Of a stretch of 64,000 bases of DNA, positions 36,708-49,314 are shown one piece after another. The position numbers were made by a program, and so were the translations under genes. Source of the stretch: Euonymus europaeus. Lineage: Eukaryota; Streptophyta; Magnoliopsida; Celastrales; Celastraceae. The stretch spans positions 6,639,001 to 6,703,000 of the forward strand of contig OY756957.1 in the NCBI GenBank assembly GCA_963580455.1, in the 5' to 3' direction. The notes beneath the pieces were generated by a model. It saw nothing but the letters and a program-made list of their open reading frames with translations, was not told where the DNA came from and made no database searches. Positions within the stretch are counted from its first letter, which is position 1, and each line of letters begins with the position of its first letter.

Positions 36708-37757
36708 GGATTCGGTGGGGCTCCTATTTGCTGGAGAAGGAGCCCCTACTATTTTTTAAATCTAAGCCCTTCAAATGATCTAAAGTCCATAAAATTGACA
36801 CATCACCAACCCATATAATACATAATTGATCACCTCGTGTCCCGTGTTTCTCTCATCTTCAACTTTATATTAAAATATCTTCCTCCCCTTTTTCTCTCTC
36901 TGCAGATTGAACTTGGTTTGATAGTTTTTTGCTTATTCAGGTGGAGGAGGAGAATCAAGTATGAAAACAATTGTCTCTTCCACCCCTTTTTCCTTGATTT
37001 GCTTAATCTTCCGGCCATATATCTCCAACATAGATGACAAGAACTTTGGTGAATAATCTCCCTTGTATTCAAATTTCCAATTTTGCCCCTGTAACTCCTC
37101 CGCTTTCCTCTCCTACTTCAGGTGCAGGACTTCTACTTGCCTTATTCTTCTGGTCCGGCTAAATTACATGAAGTTCAGAACTCACAAAGATGCCTAAAAA
37201 AAGTGATTTGGTTTGATTTCAAATGGTTGTATAAACCCTCTTTTCAAGGCCTCTGCTCCTTCGAAGAATTGACTGGGGATCAATTTTTGGTTATCTATTT
37301 GGTGTTAGAGACTTACATTTGACTGAAATGCTTCAAGCCACTCCAACTCAGATTCGATTGGACTACTATTTGTTGGAAAATACACTTGTTCCCTCTCCAT
37401 CTCCTCTGCCATCTCTCAATTTCTCACCTATGCGAGAAAAGGGAGGGAATAAACTAGTAATCCAAGATGAAAGGATTTACATCACTTTAGAGTAAAGAAC
37501 TTTCAAATGTTTAGAATCAAGCAAGTATCAAGAATTAATCCCTTTCTTCTGTTAGAAATCAATAAGAACAAGCTTTGGTGGGAAAAAATGGGATACTTGA
37601 TTTTTGTTAGGAGGGAAATACGGGACACGAGGTGGTCAATTGTGTGTTATATGGATTGGTGATGTGTCAATTGTATGGACTTCAGATCATTTGAAGGGCT
37701 TAGATTTAAAAAATAGTAGGGGCTCCTTCTCCAGCAAATAGGAGCCCCACCAAATCC
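36708..37757. mobile_element. Mutator-like element with long TIRs and exact 10-bp TSD
   Basis: The outer ends are GGATT(C/T)GGTGGGGCTCCTAT. The inverted similarity continues for about 130-140 bp, with 'gaaggagcccctactatttt' and 'cacctcgtgtcccgt' present at both ends in opposite orientation. The direct repeat 'gatggggaag' flanks it exactly at 36698-36707 and 37758-37767. Long TIRs and a 9-10-bp duplication are Mutator hallmarks. The about 780-bp interior has no transposase. It contains exon-like pieces with AG borders (e.g. 'ctctgcag' at 36898-36905, 'cttcag' at 37116-37121), so it may carry a captured gene fragment I could not identify. Confidence 0.85.
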
Positions 37758-37767
37758 GATGGGGAAG

Positions 37768-39818
37768 AGGGTATATTTGCAGGGTTACGTTTTTTCCAAG
37801 CTTTTCAAATATTTGATTTGCCCCCCCTACAATTTCATATGTTCCAAGTTTCATCCCCTGCACTTTTGTTTTACTTCATTTATACCTTTATTATATTATT
37901 TCATTTATCTTTCTTAATCAATTTGTCCTACCAAAAATTTTGACAACAAGGCATGAGGGATAATAGTCTTTTGTCAATTATTCTTATTACATTCATTCCT
38001 CAATGAATAGTCACATATCAAATATTGGAATACATTATTTCTACCACAATTACTTCACCAATCCAATATCAGAATCCAAAAAATTATCATTCTCGTTTTC
38101 ATTTACGTTCCCACGATTAATCAAATACAGCGTAAGTATCTTAAGCGGAGCTGCTTTGTAGCTTGTGGCACCCAAACTCCATATTCAAAAATCAAAATTC
38201 AACAGTCACGTATGAAGAAAAAACAATTTGTACCCAGAACTCAAGAAGCACAACAAAATAACAAAAACCCTAAATTTTATAAAGGATAAAACAGAAGAAT
38301 ATTGAAAATTGACTTGACCGTACCCAGAACTGTTTTGGCACCCACAACAAACAAAAAGGACAAGACAATAGCTCTACTGTATTCATTCATCTCACCGCCC
38401 ATTTTGGAATATTGTGGGTCTCTGGTTTCTGTTTGGAAAAATCATGAGAGCAGCTTCATGTCGTTCTCAAATTCCTAATTATGACACACTAGGGTTATTG
38501 TTATAATATATATGTTTTTTTTATTTATAATAGTTATGTTTGAATGACCCACAGCGCTCCATATTTGATTGTATTTGAATCATTTGAGTGATAGGCTAGT
38601 GTCGGATCTCGTTCGAGTCAAACTTTACATTCGAAAAGATTCTAAATTTGATTTACATCGGAAACAATATTCTTGTGTCCAACCATTGAATTTTGATCCA
38701 GCTTATCATATTGTCAAATGAAAAATTTATGTGCGCACAAGTCTGACGGTCCGAATATAAGCTTATATCGGATATTGAAAATACAAATTTGTATGATATC
38801 GTTTTCAATTATTGAAAAAATATTCATTTCTTTGTCTTGCTGAAAACAGAAAGAAATTAATTTGTTAGTTTATGAATATTAATATCACATAAAATGCAAC
38901 CCTACATATGAAATAATATTGTGCAAAAAATAAATTATTTTGACGTAAATCTTAAATAATTTATTTATTATTATTGAATTACTAGTAATAAATTTAGAAT
39001 GGATTTATTGTAATATAAAATAATTTAGTATAAAATTGACCAAGTATTTATTTTCTTGTACGAGCTTAATATTTGTACGAACCTCCAACTCCAACTGTCT
39101 ATAGCTTTTTAGACCTAACCAAACGTCCCTTAACCGCTCACATGCAAAGCAGCTCTATTATCACTTGTCACTCAAAGAAAGACACCTAGCTCTGCCACCT
39201 GGAAGACAACTCACACTGTGGGGTCCAATCCGTGTGGTCACGTCTATTATGCTTGAAGGAGTCTCAACGGCCGTGATTGGCTCAAAATTTATGTAATCAT
39301 AACCTTGATTGATTCACTGGAACCTCAAAGGGCCCATGTGGGGTTTCTATTTTAACAAACTACTAATGATTTCAGTGGCCCATCAAGCCCATTGAGAACT
39401 TCATCTATGATTTAATCAAGAACACGTGGAGAGCATATAGTGGCTTGACCAAATCAATCATAGATGTCTCAATATTTAGAAAATGTATTGGCATCATGGG
39501 GTAGGAGACTTGGGAGGAGTGGTACTGCACTCGATGCGTTTGGAAGATTGGGATTAGTGGTAGATAATTCACGCAGCACCAATAATTAGAACTCTTTTTT
39601 AGCCGATAATGATATTATATAAATTTATTTTTTTAATATTAGATATGTTGTTTAAAAGACCGTCAAATTTACAGACTTAAAAATTTCACATCCGAAGATC
39701 ATGACTAACCCTTGGATAAAATAGCTAAAGTTGGTGCTTAAGACACTAGTGCATCAAAAAATTTAATATTGTTTTACATTCAATATTATTCTAACAATCC
39801 AAAAATAAGCCAAACCTG
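37768..39818. other. Intergenic, no gene recognised
   Basis: AT-rich with only short frames. The stretch 38620-38810 resembles part of 13380-13620 (a dispersed repeat). Confidence 0.4.
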
Positions 39819-40673
39819 AAAAACTAACACTTTCCTTGACTTTTCACTCCTCTCCTTCAACTCAACCCGAAAATAGATCAATTTTTTTTTATCTCAACAA
39901 ACAACTTGTTGTTATCGATGCGATATACACCTCTCGTAGCCATGTATATACACATTTAACATCGGAGAAATTATTCAATAATTTAGGTGTATATTCTATG
40001 TGATATATTCAATTGTGTGATTGATATCAATATCTGTTTTTTTATTTTTTAATTAACATTATTTTGATGTGTATTTCATCCACATACTTATATATATCAT
40101 GTACAAAACTAACACTTTCCTTGACTTTTCACTCCTCTCCTTCAACTCAACCCGAAAATAGATCAATTTTTTTTTATCTCAACAAACAACTTGTTGTTAT
40201 CGATGCGATATACATCTCTCGTAGCCATGTATATACACATTTAACATCGGAGAAATTATTCAATAATTTAGGTGTATATTCTATGTGATATATTCAATTG
40301 TGTGATTGATATCAATATCTGTTTTTTTATTTTTTAATTAACATTATTTTGATGTGTATTTCATCCACATACTTATATATATCATGTACAAAACTAACAC
40401 TTTCCTTGACTTTTCACTCCTCTCCTTCAACTCAACCCGAAAATAGATCAATTTTTTTTTATCTCAACAAACAACTTGTTGTTATCGATGCGATATACAC
40501 CTCTCGTAGCCATGTATATACACATTTAACATCGGAGAAATTATTCAATAATTTAGGTGTATATTCTATGTGATATATTCAATTGTGTGATTGATATCAA
40601 TATCTGTTTTTTTATTTTTTAATTAACATTATTTTGATGTGTATTTCATCCACATACTTATATATATCATGTA
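39819..40673. repeat. Three near-identical tandem copies of a 285-bp unit
   Basis: Copies lie at 39819-40103, 40104-40388 and 40389-40673. Each begins 'aaaactaacactttccttga' and ends 'tatatatcatgtac'. By eye the copies differ at about one site ('atacacctc' versus 'atacatctc' in copy 2). The two 74-codon frames in the array are copies of each other, without a known domain. Confidence 0.9.
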
Positions 40674-43600
40674 CAAATACACCCGAATCATTCAATAATT
40701 ACACTTTGACATCTATATATCCAAAATATGGAATCAAACTATCATCGTAATTGAATCAGTTGACAACGAAAAACAGAAAAAGATCTCAATTAATGTCAAT
40801 TGTGAATAGTAATAAGAGAATCGCATTAAAAGGAAAAAAGGAAAAGGGAGATTGGCGGCGATGTAATTAAGCATCGTGTTCGAGGAGGTGGGCCCAACGA
40901 AGAAAGCCTGATCAAACAAGTTTTTTTCTTTCGAAATTAACATTTTTAAAATTTTAAATACTCAAATGCCATGTAGTGATATTTTATTATCAATAATGGT
41001 GACTCTGGTTCTAGCTGCTTCATTAAGATGAATAATCCAGTTTAACCGTTTGTGACAATGATGCTGGCAAAACGACAATATCGTCATTTGAATGAGTTAA
41101 AGGCCGTTTGTTGAGCATGTTGCTTAGCTCAAAATTGTGAGTTTCATATAAAATATTGTGTCAAAATAAATATCATATTTTATTGACAGTTTAAAATTGT
41201 GGGACGTAGAAATATTATCATCACGTAATGTTTCACAACTTAAAGTTGTGGGGCTCACAGAATGTGCAATCATATTACATAATTGTCAATTTGTGTCTTA
41301 AAATTTTTCAATTATTTTTTATTGTAATAATTTTTTTTGTAATTTTTACTATAAAATTAATCTAACAAAAAAATGAACCAAACACTCACAACATTTTACA
41401 GGATTACAACTTTCAGTTTCACATTTTATACGGCTTAGAGCATTAAAATACAATTATAAGACAGATGCACACTTAATATATATCCTGAATACACTACATT
41501 TCAGATTTTATTACCATCACATGCTCCATCCAAATCAATATTGTCATATTCATCTTCTTTATATTTCACGTTTCAATTCTCAATCTCTACATATATGCTC
41601 CATCATCTACCAAACTAAAGACATCTCCATATTTTAGAATTGATGGTGCAACACAGTCTGTTCAACTTAGATTGACATTACGTACCATCTTGATTATTGA
41701 CCCTAGCAACAATATTTACCCAGCAATAGATAATTAGATATACTGGTATATCATTGTCCTCATCCTCACTATCACAATCAGTGAATACGACATATTTTAC
41801 AGTCTCTGAATTATTGTTAACAAATGCTTGCTCAAAGTGACCACTGATATGAACTCTCGAAAGATGTTTGAGTATAAGCAATCCAGGATATCGATTGACC
41901 ATAATTATATTCATATCCAGTATCATCATAAAATCCAAAAGAAAATTTCAGATCAATGGGATGTCGTTATCATCTTCAGTCTACTAGATCTATATATTCC
42001 TACATAACACAAAAAACACGTGGTCCTTAAACATGATAAACAATTATATCAAATACCCTACCGTCATTATTCCAATTAACACAATATAAATTAATTAATA
42101 ATAAATAACTTAAATAATAGAAGCAAGCATCGTTGATGGAAGAAACACTAACGCGGCGGCGTAGAGAATTTTGAAAGAAATTTGCTCAATTGATGTTGCA
42201 AGTTGTGGCGCATTTTAATGTAGTGATAGTGTGTAATGACGTTGTTCGTTAAGAGTGTAATTACCAACAATAAGAGTCATTAACTAGTAATATATTTTTC
42301 AAAATCACTCTAATTATACCAGCCTCATTAAGCAAGAACTTTCTTCGATCTAGAAAGACGCTGTTCGTAATCGCGTCAATATAAAGGAAAACCATTGGAT
42401 ACTTGCAATGGTGCAATTATGATAAGCAAGTAAAATTATATTAAAATATGTGTTTTGTTAATGTTATTGTCTTAAAAGACGTGTTTTGTTGATGTAGCTT
42501 AGAGATGTGTTTTGGCTTGACTTTTGTAAAATAAAAATGAAAATGTGAGATCCAATATTAATTTTAGTGAAAAAAATGATGGAAGAATGAAATATTAGTT
42601 ACTTGACTAATTAAAAAATTGTATTAAAAATGCGTGTTTTATTGATATAAAAAAATATGTGGGATCAATTTTTGTATTGTAAAAATGAGATCCAATTAAA
42701 GAGTTAATGGATACATTAAAATTTTATATCATCGGGGTTGACGCTGTTCGTTTTAGCAACAATTGTTATTTTGTTAAAAAATTATTAGAGAGAAACAATA
42801 TGGTATTTCAAAATAATAATACAAAATGTTAAATTGGGAAGAAAAAACACTAGCATAATTCCAACCCCAAATTTTTGTTCGAGGGGGGCCCACGATGTTG
42901 ACTCTTGAGAGAAAAAGGTCCAGCACACATGAATTGAAAGTCTTCCGTATATAAAGCTAAAAAAGAGAATGCGGATATGATGGGCGGTGCCGGTGGACTG
43001 TGGGGCCAAGGGGCTACCCTTATGCCCAACCAGAGTATAAAGGAATCCAACCACAGCCGTGTGATCTTCAAATTTTCCTTTCGATGATCATGATGTCACG
43101 TGATTGACTCTCCCTTGACGTGGACCGCATGTGCTAGTAGTGCATTCCATGTCATCAAATAAATCAAAACCCAAGTATACCCAATTAATTAGCGAAAGGT
43201 AATAATATTGATCAATGTGAACTTGATTGGAATATTACCGCCGTTGAATATGTGTTTAACAATAGGATTGTCATGGGTCCCACCAAATATTTGATGACCT
43301 TATACATGTACCAACCATTAACCACTTGAAAAGAAAAAGGGCAAAAAAGGTAGGAAGATTCAACAATTAATAAATTAATATTAATTTTAAGGTCACACCA
43401 TCCCTAATGGACCACAAACACTTAATTTAAATTCTCTATTTATCTTATAAGAAAAATAATCGAAAACGATATCATATAAATTTTTTCTTTTAGCTATGGA
43501 ATTAAACTTGAGTCATCTTATGCGGACACATAAAAATTTCTCAGATGACTATAGGATAAATCATACCAAAACTCACAGTGTAGACATAATTGTATCATTC

Positions 43601-44336
43601 CCAATGAAAATCAAAATCATGCTCTCTGTCTGTTTGGATGTGAATATGTTTAATAGAGTATAAGTTATCGTAAAGCGTAAAAACTATGAGTATGGATGAT
43701 AAAGTATAAGTTAACATATACTCTGAAACAAACAGGGTCATGATCTTTTAATCCCTTACAATTTAATCCCTAAAAAATTCGCTACTAAATTATCACCTCA
43801 CCCAAGTGGTTCCTATTGTATCAGTCACATTATTAACTAATAATAAATTCGAAGTGTGCAAAACATGGCTAAATTCAATTTTCGATTGCTTTAATTATAA
43901 TTGAAGTGATTCAAACGCGGCTTAATATTTGTCGGCAAAGGTTTTAATATGGGTCTAGGAATCACAGAGGGCGCCCTCTATAGTTGGGTCACATCTCCCC
44001 CACTCAAAGCCAATGGGCTAGATGCGGCGTAGAAAGAAACTAGGCCGGCCCATCTTAAGCCTATAGAGAGGCCATGTTTTAATGGACCCCATCTTGCGTT
44101 GAAGAACGATTGGAGCATGACTAGCATGCCCCTACTGGCTAACAGTCACAGAAATCATAGAAGGAAAATTTGAATCCATTGAAGCATTACTAGCACTTTT
44201 GCCACAACGTATAGGGAAAATGAAATTCTTTTCTCAGTTCAAAGAGATGTATAGAGACTAACCAAGTGGATTCAAAGGCAAAAATGATCAAAAACTAGAT
44301 ATTGCTGTAAACTCAACAGAAGATCCTTTTCACAGT
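40674..44336. other. Intergenic, no gene recognised
   Basis: About 3.7 kb of AT-rich sequence. The minus frame at 41678-41938 has a short acidic run ('DCDSEDED') but no family resemblance. A small foldback with 'ctgtctgtttgg'/'ccctgtttgtttc' ends lies near 43627-43738 and may be a short MITE. The last few hundred bases are probably the ORMDL 3' UTR and beyond. Confidence 0.4.
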
Positions 44337-47300
44337 TCAGTGATCAGCATTTATTCCGAATATCCGGACCTTGTGCATGTTCGGGAACTTGGCAACCACC
44401 AGCACAAATACTGCCAGTGTGTTAAAGAAGAGCATAGGGGGTTGATAGTCCGTTGTGTGTGAGGCTATGAAATACCTGCCAGCGATCAGAGAGAACAATA
44501 CTGCTAAGAGGTGTGTTGATTATAGAGATACATAAGTCTGAACAATCAATTTTGCATATTCATTCCTTAAACAACCTAGTAGAAAACACTTTGCTAGCTG
44601 AGGATTTAAGTCCAAATACCAAAGCAAACACCCACGAAAGTTCAGATCAAATTCCACTCAGCAGATGCTTTCACATATGGCACTCGTGCATTAGTATTGC
44701 AAGTTATGATCCATTCAAAAAAATGAGAAGTAAATACAGCAAAGTTGGAGCAACCGTTTTCACACGCCACACTCAAGTGACTACAGAAGATGCAAGTAAA
44801 TGCATGACATACTCCCTAAAAGAATACCAAACATTGTATTGCAATCAGATTCCTATTACCATTGCAATACCAAGCCAACCAATCGGGCCCTGGCTAAATG
44901 TAGTCTAGAAACTTTAGTTCACAAGGCCGTTGTCAAGAGGATTCTCTCCTGCGTGCACATACATGTGTCTGTGTGCGTGCACGTAAGTATAGTAGACTAT
45001 TTAGTGTATTTTTAATGTGTACTGATATCATATCCCATACTAAACATCTAAATCTTATTAAGTAAGAAAACGAAAATGAAAAATGATCAGTGGCCCCAAG
45101 GAAAAGACAGAGTAATGATCAGTGGCCCCAAGGAAAAGACAGAGAAACTCATATATCATCAAAAGTAAGATACTTACAGGACAAGAGGCACGACTGTCAA
45201 AAACTTTCTATTAGGTGTGAGTTGCTTGCCGTTTTCAATTTGCTCCCACCAAGTCAACCCATTGTAGATACCTTGGTCATCAGCAAATGGAGTTCCTTTC
45301 TTCCAATGAAAGCAAGTGTACGTAAACTGAGGTTGTAAAGCCAAACATGGGATAAACTGTAAGTAACTTAAAATGACAACAGACATTGAGCGAGTCGAAA
45401 GAAGACTGAATGCAGATTAATTATTTCTTCTACATCATTGCTATCACCTTTATCAAATCCCTAACTCTCTTCCTTAGTGCAATTGTCCTATTCCTACCAT
45501 GGCAATATCTATCTTTCTTTCTTGGGTCATATCCATAGTTTCAGATATCAAACCGGATGGTATCGTATATGAAGAAAGAGACAGATAAAGGTTGAAAAAG
45601 AACTAACAACAACGAACCATCTCGTGCAAATCAAAAACTTTTTTCTATAGAAGAGTGCAAAAAGGAAGCAAAGTAGATGGATGAATTAAAGCAAACCTCA
45701 GGAAAAGGAAGAAAAAAAAAACAAAAATCTGTAGAAAAAAATGACCAAGGACAATCAAGTTTCAATAGCTCGCTCACTCTAACACAACCACATTCTTGTA
45801 TCCCCTCAAGAAGACAGGAAAGTAGATCAATGAAAAGAGATTAAAAAAATTATAGCAAATATCAGTACATGCTGAAAAGGAGTACTTAAATGATGCCCGT
45901 AAATCAAAATCCATATTGTATTTCACCAAACATCATAATATAAAAGGGTCCATATTAAACCTCAATGATGATTGGACACACTACCGCAAGCCCAAATCAA
46001 CATTTAGTGTTTGAGTACGGAAAAAAAAGTCTAATAGGGAAAAAGAAAAGTGGAGAGTGGAATGAAGAGGAAGGAAAAATAGGCCTATAATCCTCGCCTC
46101 CTATACAGGGGCGGATCTACGTGAGGACCAGGGAAGCTCGGGACCCCCTGATTTTTTTTCAATTTTTTTATGTGATATCATACATAAAAAAAATATAATG
46201 TCTAAAATAAGACAAAAAATAATGAAATACAAAGCTCATTAGACTAGCCAACATACTTACTTAGCATTGAACCAAAATTTTAAACTACAAAGCTCAATAG
46301 CCCACCCGTCAAAGCTTGATAGATTGGACATCAATTTTGATCAAATCTTACCTACCATTTTTACTCTTCAGCATCTAGCCGCTAGTCCTGTTTGTAATAT
46401 ATAAATATTAATCCTTATGCATTCGGTGAAACTTTTGTTTTTCACTTGATTATGCTATAATCAATGCGAAATTAAATAATTTTTCAATAAAGTCCCAAAA
46501 AAAATTCGGGGGCAGGTTCTGGCCACCCACATATAAATTCCTGGCTTCGCCCCTGCACCTATAGCCATATAATTAATCATCTAAAAGGAGGGAGAATCAG
46601 GTAAATCGTGCCAAATATGAGAGATTAAGACTCAAATGACTAATTCTACGTAACATCTTTCTTCTACTAATTATTTTCCAATAATTGGCAAAAAAGAAAA
46701 CACATGAGATATTAGGACACATCTCTATTCTTCTTTGACTCATCAAAAATAAAAAAAAACTAAGGATACACAAATACTTCATCGAAGACACATCTCTAAT
46801 CTTCTTCAACTCACTAAACCTAAAAAAACTATGGGTACACAAATAGTGCTGAATGTTCTTGAGTAACAAATGAAGGTGCACCATGTATACATGAATATTT
46901 TTTTCTGCTACATACATGATACATATGACATATCCGGTAGAAATTTCAACTGCAAACCAGGAAAACATTGAAAAAGCTAAGCAAAAAAATTCAAAATCTC
47001 TTCGACTAGGCACATCATTGGTTCTTGCAATTATTCTCGTGAAACATATAACTGAACAGCAAAAAGAAAGTAGAGAAAAAGGAAGGAAGATCCTAATTTA
47101 ATTTACAGCTATTCCCCACTACTGCTAGCTCTTTGCCAGTTTACTGAATGCCAAAAAACCACCTTTGTTCGTCTTAAACATACTCCCCAAATTAACTTTT
47201 CTCACAACTATTACATAATGATCTCAAAAACCCAGATGCAAAATCTCACCTCTTCCCAATCCCAAACCCATATGACAGTAAACAAAACTGATCAAGATTA

Positions 47301-47600
47301 CAAGTAACAGCAAATTAAATTCAATAAAGCTATCAGTCATTCTCCAATCAAAAGCAAACCCAATAACAAAACCCACCAAAAGTATCATATAACGAAAAAA
47401 GGGATATAGAGATGAAAGATTACGAGGAAATGTGCGAGGTGGACGATGGTCCATGCAGTGCCAGGCGAGCAGCCCAAGACGGATAGAACGATGAGCCAAG
47501 ACATGAAGACAATCAGGATGTAGGTGGTCCAGACAGCAGGATACGTGAACCACTCCGTGTTCCGATTCAGATCCGTCGTTGGCACCGTCCTCACATACAT
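44337..47600 (-). CDS. ORM1: ORMDL family protein (ORM1-like)
   Basis: There are three exons on the minus strand: 47600-47424, 45326-45178 and 44475-44337. Phases match, giving 154 aa. ORMDL proteins are small ER membrane proteins that bind and restrain serine palmitoyltransferase, setting sphingolipid synthesis. Diagnostic blocks: 'DLNRNTEWFTYPAVWTTYIL', 'VLSVLGCSPGTAWTIVHLAH' (exon 1), 'HWKKGTPFADDQGIYNGLTW' and 'NRKFLTVVP' (exon 2), and 'ASHTTDY' and 'VAKFPNMHKVRIFGIN' (exon 3). Four hydrophobic segments are visible. The start at 47600 is forced: the next in-frame codons upstream reach a stop without another ATG. This makes the N-terminus about three residues shorter than Arabidopsis ORM1 as I recall it. 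Intron 1 (about 2.1 kb) holds an hAT-like MITE, and intron 2 holds a tandem duplication. A LINE tail begins about 300 bp upstream. Confidence 0.93.
45083..45145. repeat. Short tandem duplication in ORMDL intron 2
   Basis: The phrase 'atgatcagtggccccaagg' and its extension 'aaaagacagag' occur twice in direct succession (from about 45083 and 45116). This is 33-35 bp downstream of the exon 2 donor. Confidence 0.8.
46106..46555. mobile_element. hAT-like MITE in ORMDL intron 1
   Basis: The ends read CAGGGGCGGATCTACGT (left) and CAGGGGCGAAGCCAGG (right, reverse complement). The first 8 bases match exactly. The flanking 8-mers 'ctcctata' (46098-46105) and 'cacctata' (46556-46563) match at 7 of 8. 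The 'caggggcgga...tcgcccctg' arrangement with an 8-bp duplication is typical of a widespread plant hAT MITE type. It has no coding content and lies wholly within an intron. Confidence 0.8.
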
Positions 47601-47898
47601 GTTTCCCTCCCTCGCTTTATGTCACACGGATATCAATTGCGCTCCAATCGAAACTAAGCCTAAAACCCTCTGCTTTGCTGTTCGTTTGTTGCAGAAGATA
47701 ATCAGAATCGCAAAGCAAGAGAAGGAAGAGATTGAAGAGGGTTTCGTGCTGTTTGAGGTATCTGGAACGGTTCGTGCGTGAGAGAGACGAGATGGAGGAG
47801 GGAGATGTATCGAACTCTATGGTAAAGGTTGGACCGTAGTCCACGTAACAAAAATTATAAACCAATTATATATAATTCCACTGCAATTGGGCTTGGCC

Positions 47899-48408
47899 CT
47901 TTTTTTTTTTTTTTTTTTTTTTAAAGGAACAAAATCTCATGCCACAAAATCACGATCCAAAACATCAAAGATAAAAAGGAGGGACAACACCCAAATCCCT
48001 TAACCAGATAAAGAAACGCGCTAAAGCATGCGCAACTTGATTCGCTGATCGACGAACAAAAGTAAAAGAACAAAGTTCTAAATCATTCTCAAGAATTTTA
48101 CATTCATCAATAATAATACCCAAATAAGATGAATCCACACTAATCCCTTGAAGAGCATAATAAATCACTTGAACATCCATCTCTAACACAACTCTATTAT
48201 AGTCACACTCCTTTAACCAGCTGAGAGCCTCCTTAACACTCAAGGCCTTGAAAATGCCAGGGTTCAGAACACCACCAATCAGACCATTCTTAGCCGCCAC
48301 CATTCTACCAGCATCATCATGCAACACACACCCATACCCCATTGACATCGAGGGATTGGAGATAGCAGCATCCACGTTGCACTTCAACCATCCCATCGTG
48401 GGCCTCTC
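47899..48408 (-). pseudogene. LINE 3' part: RNase H domain, 3' UTR and poly(A)
   Basis: On the minus strand the frame ending at 47965 encodes an RNase H domain: 'GWLKCNVDAAISN' (Asp), 'LSVKEALSWL' (Glu), 'VVLEMDVQVI' (Asp) and 'RRSANQVAHALAR'. A short 3' UTR and an A tail (plus-strand T run at about 47899-47922) follow. Its upstream part continues at 54304 beyond the copia insertion: the frame resumes into zf-RVT sequence there. The N-terminal 20 or so residues of the listed open frame are LTR sequence, not LINE. Confidence 0.85.
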
Positions 48409-49314
48409 TGTAAATTGGTGTTTCTCACCAAGATCGTTAGTCAACACAATATGGAAACTTAATGCGGAAAATAAAAACAAATCAGAACACCACGATTTTA
48501 ACGAGGAAACCCAACCTGGGAAAAACCTCGAGTCTATGAGCGACTAACCTTGAGGAACAATCCACTAAAATGAATCAGGAGTTACAACCCTATCTTTGAA
48601 CTAAAGACATCGCTCATCCCTCCCATTCAGTGTATCGCTTCAACCTCACTCAACCTAAACAAGGTAGAGTCCACTCTCGAATCCCTCAAGAGTCTTACCA
48701 CATACGAAACTCTCAAATGATAATCTCCAATACAAATCTCCTCACTACAAATCACTCATTTAAACACTCAAGATCACACATGAAACAAAAAGTGATTTGC
48801 TTTTCAAAAACCCAACACGCTCAAGACTCTCCCAAAGATAGTTTCGATAATCTTCAACTCGGTAACCCTCCAACGAACGTGAATGGAGTATATATATGTA
48901 AGTCCAGCTCGTCTTGGGTATGAAGACTTCTTCTCCCACCAGAACTCTAAGCATTCTATCACCTGAAGAGATAAACCACACATCCAATACAGGAATTGAT
49001 AATATAGGAATAATCAAAGATAATCTATGGTAGTTACATGTTTAATTTCCAATATAACTCTTATGTGGTTATCCATACATGAATAGACTTTCTATCCTAT
49101 CTATATAAGACAGTCCATTAACAATAAAACACTGCATGTCATCAAAATTAAAAGCCCACGCTTTAAAATCTTTAAGCCCGTGCAGATGAAGTAACTTACT
49201 TCACATACCGGAGTAACTTACTTCACTGCTCTGCAGCACCCAATTATCACAAAATTCAATTGGTTAAATATATCTCACAATTGTCAATTAGATTTTATAA
49301 ATTAAAAACCAACA
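48409..49314 (-). repeat. 3' LTR of the copia element
   Basis: This 906-bp LTR differs from its partner at five positions by direct reading: agatcg/agattg, aaatga/aaacga, cctaaa/cctgaa, gaacgt/gaaagt and atttcc/attccc. A TATA-like 'cttatatagatagg' lies near 49096-49109 on the minus strand. Confidence 0.92.

Noticed and set aside
40064..40573. Two near-identical 74-codon frames
   Set aside because: They are produced by the 285-bp tandem repeat and have no known domain.
41678..41938. 86-codon minus-strand frame with acidic run
   Set aside because: No family recognised and no supporting context. It cannot be separated from chance.
46597..47013. 138-codon minus-strand frame within ORMDL intron 1
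   Set aside because: Hydrophobic, low-complexity translation of intronic AT-rich sequence. No domain.
48630..48923. 97-codon plus-strand frame and its copy at 53614-53907
   Set aside because: Both lie in the LTRs of the copia element. Duplication reflects the LTRs, not gene conservation.
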